In this document: positions 5,212 through 10,086 of the stretch, piece by piece
Position numbering within the stretch: the first letter of the stretch is position 1
Layout: each line of letters opens with the position of its first letter
Translations under genes and position numbers: made by a program
From: JALEGB01 sp038530925
GTDB taxonomy: Bacteria > Pseudomonadota > Alphaproteobacteria > Rhodobacterales > Rhodobacteraceae
Assembly (NCBI GenBank): GCA_038530925.1
Contig: JBCBCG010000158.1
Coordinates: forward strand, 1-10,086
Direction of reading: 5' to 3'
Length of the DNA stretch: 10,086 nt
Notes under the pieces: generated by a model
What the model saw: only the letters and a program-made list of their open reading frames with translations
Told to the model about the DNA's origin: nothing
Databases searched by the model: none

Positions 5212-8200
5212 TCAGGTCTCCTCCACCGCGACGACGCCCTCCACGGATTTGAGCGCGCTCTTCACCGCTGGCGAGGTTGGATACCGATCCGGCAGCGCGA
5301 TAACCGCTTCTTGGGATAATTCATCGAGCATGGTGACGAGCTCGATCGCGCCTTGGGCCGCGCTTACGCCGGACGCCGCCTCGCGCGCCTGGCGCAGACA
5401 GGTCTGCACGCCGGTCAGCGCCGTCGCTTGTTCGATCAGGATCCGAAAGCCGCTGGCGCCGGCGCTCGCCACCGCGGCGTCGATCGGCTGAACGCCTTCG
5501 ATCCTCAGCTTTAATTGTTCGCCATCGCGCTCCCCATCCACAGTGAGCACCACCAGCGCGCCTGGCTCCAGAAGCTCGCGAAACGCGTTGAGCGCTTCGG
5601 AGAAGATCACCGCCTCATAGGCGCCGCTCGGATCGGAGAGTTGCACGAAGGCGAAGGACGCGCCGCGCTGGCTTTTGCGCTCTTGCCGGCCGGCGACGAC
5701 GCTGGCGAGGCGGCCGCTGGCGAAGCCGCGCGCCGCCATCTCTCCATAAGTCAGGATGCGCTTGCGGCGCAGCGCGTCGGCGTAGTCATCGAGCGGATGG
5801 CCTGAGATGTAGAAGCCGACCGCCGCCGCTTCATGAGCGAGGCGGTCGCTTTGGGTCCAATCCTGCGTCTCGGCGAGCCGCGGAGGCGGCGTCTCCACGC
5901 CCGCGCCGTCAAAGAGCGAGGCCTGGCTCGAGGCTTTCTCATCCTGCGTCACCGCCGAATAGGCGATGAGCGTGTCGAGCGAATCGAATGCGCGTTTGCG
6001 GTTCGGCTCCAGCGCGTCAAACGCGCCGGATTTCGCCAGGTTCTCGAGCGAGCGCTTGCCGATCAGCTTCAGATTGGCGCGCCGCGCTAGATCGAAAAGG
6101 TCCTTGTAAGGCCCTGACGCGCGCCGCTCCTCCACCAGCCCGCGCATCGCCTCGCGCCCGACATTCTTAAGCGCGCCGAGCGCGTAGCGGATCGCTTTAT
6201 CGTGCTGTGGCGCGCCTTCCGCGCCCTCCGCCTCGTCATCTTCCGCGCGCGGCGGCGCGTCCTCCACCGTGAACGCGTCGCCGGAGCGGTTGACGTCGGG
6301 CGGCGCGAGCACCGCGCCGAGGCGGGAGAGTTCTTGGCGGTAGACCGCCAGCTTGTCGGTCAGATGCATGTCGAGGTTCATCACCGCGGCCATGAACTCG
6401 ACCGGATGGTTCGCCTTCAGCCAGGCCGTTTGATAAGACACATAGGCGTACGCGGCGGCGTGGGATTTGTTGAAGCCGTAATTTGCGAATTTCTCCAACA
6501 GATCCCAAACTTCTTGCGCTTTGGCTTTCGGCACTTTGTTCGCCGCAGCGCCGTCGAGGAATTTCGGGCGTTCGGCGTCCATCGCCGCTTTGATTTTCTT
6601 ACCCATCGCCCGGCGCAGAAGATCGGCGCCGCCTAGCGAGTAGCCAGCCATCACCTGAGCGATCTGCATCACCTGTTCTTGGTAGACGATGATGCCTTGG
6701 GTCTCTTTTAGGATCGGCTCCAGCATGGGATGAAGGTAATCGGGCGCTTCTCGCCCGTTTTTGACGTTGCAATATTTGGGAATATTCTCCATCGGGCCGG
6801 GCCGATAGAGCGCCACCAGCGCGATGATGTCCTCGATGCAAGTCGGCTGCAGCTGTCGCAGCGCGTCGCGCATGCCTTGGCTTTCGACCTGGAACACCGC
6901 CACCGTGTCCGCCCGGCTGTAGAGCGCGTAGGTCGCTTCGTCATCGAGCGCGATCGTCTCGATATCGATCGTTTTTCCGCGGCTGGCTTTGATGATCTCC
7001 AGCGCGTTCTGGATCACTGTCAGCGTTTTCAGGCCGAGAAAGTCGAACTTCACCAGGCCAGCGGGCTCGACCCATTTCATATTGAACTGCGTGACCGGCA
7101 TGTCCGAGCGCGGATCGCGGTACATCGGCACGAGCTGCTCAAGCGGTCGGTCGCCGATCACCACGCCGGCGGCGTGGGTCGAGGCGTGGCGGTAGAGACC
7201 CTCGAGTTTTTGGCCGACGTCCAGCAGTTGCTCGACGACGTACTCCTCCTTCGCCGCTTGCTGCAGCCGCGGCTCGTCGGCGATCGCCTGCTCCAGCGTC
7301 ACGGGATTGGCGGGGTTGTTCGGCACCAGCTTGCAGAGCCGATCCACATGGCCGAACGACATCTGCAGCACGCGGCCGACATCGCGCAGCGCGGCGCGCG
7401 CCTGCAGCTTTCCGAAGGTGATGATCTGCGCGACGCGGTCGCGGCCATAGCGCTCTTGCACATAGCGGATCACCTCGTCGCGGCGGTCCTGGCAGAAGTC
7501 GATGTCGAAATCCGGCATCGAAACGCGCTCGGGATTGAGGAAGCGCTCGAACAGCAGCTGATACCGTAGCGGATCGAGATTGGTGATCGTCAGCGCATAC
7601 GCCACGAGCGAGCCCGCGCCGGAGCCGCGGCCCGGGCCCACAGGGATGCTGCGATCCTTGGCCCATTTGATGAAATCCGCGACGATCAGGAAGTAGCCGG
7701 GAAAGCCCATGCGCTCAATCACGCCGAGTTCGTAATCGAGCCGTTCCACGTATTCGGCGCGCGGCGCCGCTGGCGCGGCTGCGGCGAGGCGCATCTCCAA
7801 GCCTTCCATCGCCTGGCGGCGCAGCTCCGCCACCTCGTCATCGGCGAAGCGCGGCAGGATCGGCGGATGGGTTTGCGGGCGCCAACTGCAGCGCCGCGCG
7901 ATCTCCACTGTCGCGGCGCAGGCGTCGGGAAGATCCTCGAACCACTCCAGCATCGTCTGTTGCGGTTTGAACCAATGTTCGGCCGTCAGGCGGCGGCGAT
8001 CTTCCTCCGACACATAGCGCCCATCGGCGATGCAGAGCATGGCGTCATGCGCTTCAAAGATCTCGGCCGTGGGAAAGAACACCTCGTTCACGGCGACGAG
8101 CGGCAATCCATGCGCGTCAGCGAGCTCGATAAAGCCGCTTTCGGTCGCCGCCTCAGGCTCCGTGCGCAGCGCTTCTTCGGCGCCATGGCGATGGATCTCG

Positions 8201-8763
8201 ACATAAAGCCGGTCGGGAAAGAGCGCGGCGAGCCGGGTCAGCGTCTCCTCCGCCGCGCCGCGGCGCCGCGATTGAAGCAGCCGGCCGACCGGCCCATCCG
8301 GCCCGCCGGTGAGGCAGATGACGCCGTCGGCGCGCGCGGCCAGCGCCTCCCATCCCGTGGCGAGCGCGCGGCCGCTGAGATCCGCGCCGTCAGGCGCGTC
8401 GAGATAGGCGCGGCTGACGAGATCGATGAGATTGAGATATCCGGCTTCGGTTTGAGCGAAGAGCACGACCGGCGCGGGCGCGAGCCCTTTCTCGCCGGGC
8501 CGCGTCGCCGGCTGATGGTCGAGCGCGATCTGCACGCCGATCAGCGGCTGCACGCCCGCTTTGGCCATGGTCTCGGAGAACTCGAGCGCGCCGAATAGAT
8601 TGCCGCTGTCGACGACGCCGACCGCGGGCATGCCGTCCGCGCGCGCGAGCTTCGGGATCGCTTTAACCGGCACAGCGCCTTCCAGCAGCGAATAGGCCGA
8701 ATGCACGCGCAAATGAATAAAGTTGGGCTCCGGCCGCGCCGGCGCCTCCGTCTCGTCGCTCAT
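5212..8763 (-). CDS. dnaE: DNA polymerase III subunit alpha (DnaE1)
   Basis: This is an 1183-residue, full-length replicative polymerase subunit that copies both strands as part of the holoenzyme; E. coli DnaE has 1160 residues. The N-terminal PHP domain begins FIHLRVHSAYSLLEGA (15-30). As in E. coli the His-x-His metal motif reads HLR, so PHP exonuclease activity is not expected and a separate epsilon subunit should proofread. The palm holds GPGRGSGAGSLVAYAL (376-391) and catalytic Asp420 and Asp422 in PDFDIDF, with the third Asp574 in VKFDFLGLKTL. QGIIVYQEQVMQ (689-700) and FNKSHAAAYAYVSYQTAWLK (764-783) are family signatures. An internal clamp-binding motif, QASLF (947-951), precedes the OB domain (about 1015-1095) and the C-terminal tail (to 1183). 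An acidic insert lies near 834-850. The start is ATG 8763 with GAGG 5 bases upstream. It diverges from the lipoprotein gene and is followed on its strand by the GGDEF/EAL gene. Confidence 0.97.
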   Translation of the reverse strand: MSDETEAPARPEPNFIHLRVHSAYSLLEGAVPVKAIPKLARADGMPAVGVVDSGNLFGALEFSETMAKAGVQPLIGVQIALDHQPATRPGEKGLAPAPVVLFAQTEAGYLNLIDLVSRAYLDAPDGADLSGRALATGWEALAARADGVICLTGGPDGPVGRLLQSRRRGAAEETLTRLAALFPDRLYVEIHRHGAEEALRTEPEAATESGFIELADAHGLPLVAVNEVFFPTAEIFEAHDAMLCIADGRYVSEEDRRRLTAEHWFKPQQTMLEWFEDLPDACAATVEIARRCSWRPQTHPPILPRFADDEVAELRRQAMEGLEMRLAAAAPAAPRAEYVERLDYELGVIERMGFPGYFLIVADFIKWAKDRSIPVGPGRGSGAGSLVAYALTITNLDPLRYQLLFERFLNPERVSMPDFDIDFCQDRRDEVIRYVQERYGRDRVAQIITFGKLQARAALRDVGRVLQMSFGHVDRLCKLVPNNPANPVTLEQAIADEPRLQQAAKEEYVVEQLLDVGQKLEGLYRHASTHAAGVVIGDRPLEQLVPMYRDPRSDMPVTQFNMKWVEPAGLVKFDFLGLKTLTVIQNALEIIKASRGKTIDIETIALDDEATYALYSRADTVAVFQVESQGMRDALRQLQPTCIEDIIALVALYRPGPMENIPKYCNVKNGREAPDYLHPMLEPILKETQGIIVYQEQVMQIAQVMAGYSLGGADLLRRAMGKKIKAAMDAERPKFLDGAAANKVPKAKAQEVWDLLEKFANYGFNKSHAAAYAYVSYQTAWLKANHPVEFMAAVMNLDMHLTDKLAVYRQELSRLGAVLAPPDVNRSGDAFTVEDAPPRAEDDEAEGAEGAPQHDKAIRYALGALKNVGREAMRGLVEERRASGPYKDLFDLARRANLKLIGKRSLENLAKSGAFDALEPNRKRAFDSLDTLIAYSAVTQDEKASSQASLFDGAGVETPPPRLAETQDWTQSDRLAHEAAAVGFYISGHPLDDYADALRRKRILTYGEMAARGFASGRLASVVAGRQERKSQRGASFAFVQLSDPSGAYEAVIFSEALNAFRELLEPGALVVLTVDGERDGEQLKLRIEGVQPIDAAVASAGASGFRILIEQATALTGVQTCLRQAREAASGVSAAQGAIELVTMLDELSQEAVIALPDRYPTSPAVKSALKSVEGVVAVEET

Positions 8764-8775
8764 GCTCGCCTCATC

Positions 8776-8789
8776 GCAGCGGCCGCTGC
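8776..8789. repeat. Perfect 14-base palindrome upstream of dnaE, followed by T5
   Basis: GCAGCGGCCGCTGC is fully self-complementary. It lies in the dnaE leader, 12 bases before the start codon and next to the GAGG ribosome binding site. On the plus strand it is followed by five T (8790-8794), which is the look of an intrinsic terminator for transcripts leaving dnaE in the antisense direction. As RNA it would form a 5-base-pair stem with a GGCC loop. It could equally be a protein-binding site. Confidence 0.4.
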
Positions 8790-8794
8790 TTTTT

Positions 8795-8809
8795 GTTCCT
8801 ATTTTGTGC
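8795..8809. promoter_or_regulatory. LexA-box-like site (GTTC-N7-GTGC)
   Basis: GTTCCTATTTTGTGC matches the alphaproteobacterial LexA operator GTTC-N7-GTTC at seven of eight defined bases, with an AT-rich spacer in an otherwise very GC-rich region. It lies 32-46 bases upstream of the dnaE start and about 140 bases upstream of the lipoprotein start, a position where a repressor could block either promoter. The mismatch in the second half-site leaves this uncertain. Confidence 0.35.
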
Positions 8810-8836
8810 TCATGCTACCAGCGCCGCGGCGCCAGC

Positions 8837-8874
8837 GCAAGGCGCGAGATCGAATGCGCGAAGAGGCGCCTTGC
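8837..8874. repeat. 9-base inverted repeat in the lipoprotein leader or promoter region
   Basis: GCAAGGCGC (8837-8845) and GCGCCTTGC (8866-8874) are perfect complements separated by 20 bases. There is no T-run after either arm, so it is not an intrinsic terminator. It may be an operator or a leader-RNA stem for the rightward genes. Confidence 0.4.
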
Positions 8875-8945
8875 TTCCGGCGAAGTGCTCGGGCGATCTA
8901 GCGCGTATAGGGCGGGCGTTGGGGGAAGACGCTGGGGGAATGGCG

Positions 8946-9512
8946 ATGAGACGAGATGCGGATGAGCGCGGAGCGAGATGGCGGCGGGCGCTTTGGATCT
9001 GGGCGGCGCTGATCGGCGGGGCGGCGCTCCTTTCGGGCTGCCTCGTCTCCGAGCGGCGCGTCGAACTTGGGCCGCGGGCGACGCCGCTCGAGCCAGGGCG
9101 CTATGTCAGCCTCGATCCGGAGACCGGAGCGGTCGATGAGACGCTTATGGTGGCGCTCGACGGCGATCTCTATCGCGGCGCGAGCCCCGAAGGAGATGCT
9201 TTTGAGCTTGCGCTTTATCAGAGCAAGCTCGGCGCGGACGTCTTCTTTCTCGCCTACGCCGAAGAGGGGGCGCCGCGCGTTTTGTACGGCGTGGCGCGGA
9301 TCGCGGATGGCGCGCTCGCCTATCCTTTCATCGATTGCGACACGGCGCTGCGCGGCGCGTTCAAAGGCGTGATCCTGCGGAAGGGCTCGGCGCCCGCCGG
9401 CGGGTGCCTCATCACCTCGGCGACGCAAGGGCGGGCGGCGCTCGCGGCGGCTTGGATGGCGGCGCCGCCCGAGCCGTGGACGCGTTTTGAGCGGCGCGAG
9501 GCGGCGCAGTGA
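8946..9512 (+). CDS. Small lipoprotein of unknown function
   Basis: This is a 188-residue protein with a lipoprotein signal: a basic N-terminus (MRRDADERGARWRR), a hydrophobic core (ALWIWAALIGGAALL), and lipobox LSGC with Cys32 as the lipidated residue. Residue +2 after Cys is Leu, not Asp, so sorting to the outer membrane by Lol is expected. The mature part (about 157 residues) looks beta-rich, with segments such as PGRYVSLDPETG and DVFFLAYAEEGAPRVLYGVARI. It also holds two further Cys, in FIDCDTAL and GGCLITSA, that could form a disulfide. I do not recognise the family. I chose ATG 8946 because GGGGGA lies 6 bases upstream. ATG 8940 abuts that purine tract, and the in-frame codons back to 8793 lack a ribosome binding site. 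The stop overlaps the start of the next gene by 4 bases, so the two are probably co-translated envelope proteins. Confidence 0.75.
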   Translation: MRRDADERGARWRRALWIWAALIGGAALLSGCLVSERRVELGPRATPLEPGRYVSLDPETGAVDETLMVALDGDLYRGASPEGDAFELALYQSKLGADVFFLAYAEEGAPRVLYGVARIADGALAYPFIDCDTALRGAFKGVILRKGSAPAGGCLITSATQGRAALAAAWMAAPPEPWTRFERREAAQ

Positions 9513-10086
9513 TCGGGCGCGCTTTGGCGCTCTTCGCAGCGCGTCTGATGTCTATCGCCGCACTCGCTCTCGGCGCGGCGCAGCCTGGATGGGCGCAGGC
9601 GAGCGAGGATCGCTTCGAGGCGATCGAGGCGGAAGCGCCGGCATTGATGGCGGCGATGGCGGATCAAGCGGCCTATTGCCTCGCCCGGCGAGACACGAAC
9701 CACGCGGTGTTCAACGGCTGCATCGACTGGCACTCCTCGGTCCATGCGACCTGGGCGCTGCTCGCCTATCGCCGCGCCGCCGGCGACCCGCGCTTCGATC
9801 GCCTCCTGGCGCAGACGTTGACGCCGGAAGGGCTGTCCGAGGAATGGGCGCTGCTGCGCCGGCGCCCCGGCTTCGAAGCGCCTTATGGCCGCGCTTGGTT
9901 TCTGCGTCTCGCGCTTGAGAACCGCGCCCTCGGCCGAGAGCCGGATCTCGCGCCGATGGCCGATGATGTGGCGGACGGCATGATGGCCGCGTTCCGGCGG
10001 CTCGAGCGCGCGCGGCGCGGGCCCTCGCCGCTGATCGCCTCGTACGACAATCACTCTTGGGCGTTGATCAATATGCTCGATTACGC
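9509..10086 (+). CDS. Exported DUF2891-like protein, N-terminal part (3' end outside window)
   Basis: The frame is open from GTG 9509 to the window end with 192 complete codons and no stop. The N-terminus is a signal peptide (hydrophobic LALFAARLMSIAALALG, likely cleaved after AQA near residue 31), so a periplasmic protein is expected. NGCIDWHSSVHATWALL (69-85), APYGRAWFLRLA (124-135) and SYDNHSWALINMLDYA at the end follow the pattern of DUF2891, whose members carry similar GC-DWHS-VH and PYG-AW-L-L motifs. The abundant His, Trp and Asp suggest an alpha-helical toroid-like fold or ligand pocket, but no activity is established for the family. The GTG start overlaps the lipoprotein stop as GTGA and has GAGG about 8 bases upstream. 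ATG 9548 would shorten the signal peptide and is the second choice. Family assignment is from motif memory, not a search. Confidence 0.72.
   Translation, partial: MIGRALALFAARLMSIAALALGAAQPGWAQASEDRFEAIEAEAPALMAAMADQAAYCLARRDTNHAVFNGCIDWHSSVHATWALLAYRRAAGDPRFDRLLAQTLTPEGLSEEWALLRRRPGFEAPYGRAWFLRLALENRALGREPDLAPMADDVADGMMAAFRRLERARRGPSPLIASYDNHSWALINMLDY

Larger units (their letters stand above)
8764..8945. other. Divergent intergenic region between dnaE and the lipoprotein gene
   Basis: This is the longest non-coding stretch of the window (182 bases). It must hold the dnaE promoter on the minus strand and that of the lipoprotein/DUF2891 pair on the plus strand. No pair of -35 and -10 boxes is convincing in either direction. 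It contains a 14-base palindrome, a LexA-like box and a 9-base inverted repeat, listed separately, plus a 12-base palindrome at 8821-8832 (GCGCCGCGGCGC). Open frames across it lack ribosome binding sites or family character. Confidence 0.7.

Noticed and set aside
3319..5319. Two plus-strand open frames (3319-4230 and 4279-5319)
   Set aside because: They are antisense to the sensor, GGDEF and EAL domains, lack recognisable domains and have no ribosome binding site support.
6730..7569. Plus-strand open frame of 279 codons, and another at 7867-8598
   Set aside because: Both are antisense to strongly conserved dnaE motifs, and their stop-free length reflects high GC content.
8871..8911. Possible sigma-70 promoter for the lipoprotein gene (TTGCTT ... 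TATAGG)
   Set aside because: The spacing is 29 bases, far from the 16-18 needed, and the nearer GATCTA is a poor -10 match.
8793..8945. N-terminal extension of the lipoprotein frame starting at ATG 8793
   Set aside because: It would bury the lipoprotein signal 50 residues inside the protein and has no ribosome binding site, whereas ATG 8946 has GGGGGA at the right spacing.
9487..9918. Plus-strand open frame of 143 codons
   Set aside because: It overlaps the DUF2891-like gene in another frame and has a Gly/Arg/Ser-rich nonsense composition; the GTG frame from 9509 holds the conserved motifs.
9320..10054. Minus-strand open frame of 244 codons
   Set aside because: It is antisense to the lipoprotein and DUF2891-like genes, which have a lipobox, a signal peptide and coupled starts.

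Overview
This is a GC-rich, densely coding chromosomal window, most likely from an alphaproteobacterium of the order Hyphomicrobiales. The lineage call rests on an adjacent methylmalonyl-CoA epimerase and DUF1467 membrane-protein pair, a DnaE1-type polymerase of alphaproteobacterial character, and very GC-biased codon use. A Methylocystis/Beijerinckiaceae-like host would fit, but the sequence alone does not settle it. There is no sign of a mobile element, phage, CRISPR array or RNA gene.

Layout. Left block, plus strand: the 3' part of a patatin-like phospholipase gene (1-919) overlaps by 14 bases an alpha/beta-hydrolase gene (906-1691). Middle block, minus strand, read from right to left: dnaE (8763-5212), a periplasmic-sensor GGDEF/EAL gene (5136-2557), methylmalonyl-CoA epimerase (2463-2059, GTG start) and a two-helix DUF1467 protein (2006-1704). 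The gaps are 75, 93 and 52 bases, so part of this block may be co-transcribed. The hydrolase and the DUF1467 gene converge with only 12 bases between stop codons. Right block, plus strand: a small lipoprotein gene (8946-9512) overlaps by 4 bases (GTGA) the GTG start of an exported DUF2891-like protein that runs off the window.

The functions are mixed: lipid or ester hydrolysis on the left, replication (DnaE), second-messenger turnover (c-di-GMP) and acyl-CoA metabolism in the middle, and an uncharacterised cell-envelope pair on the right. No single pathway unites them. The most informative protein observation is that the GGDEF half of the c-di-GMP protein has a broken signature (NGDGF) while nearly all key residues of the EAL half are kept. 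This points to a phosphodiesterase with a periplasmic sensor and a non-synthesising GGDEF domain.

The largest non-coding stretch is the 182-base divergent region between dnaE and the lipoprotein gene. It holds a near-match to the alphaproteobacterial LexA box, a perfect 14-base palindrome and a 9-base inverted repeat. No stretch over 300 bases lacks a gene. I found no convincing undescribed multi-gene system here.
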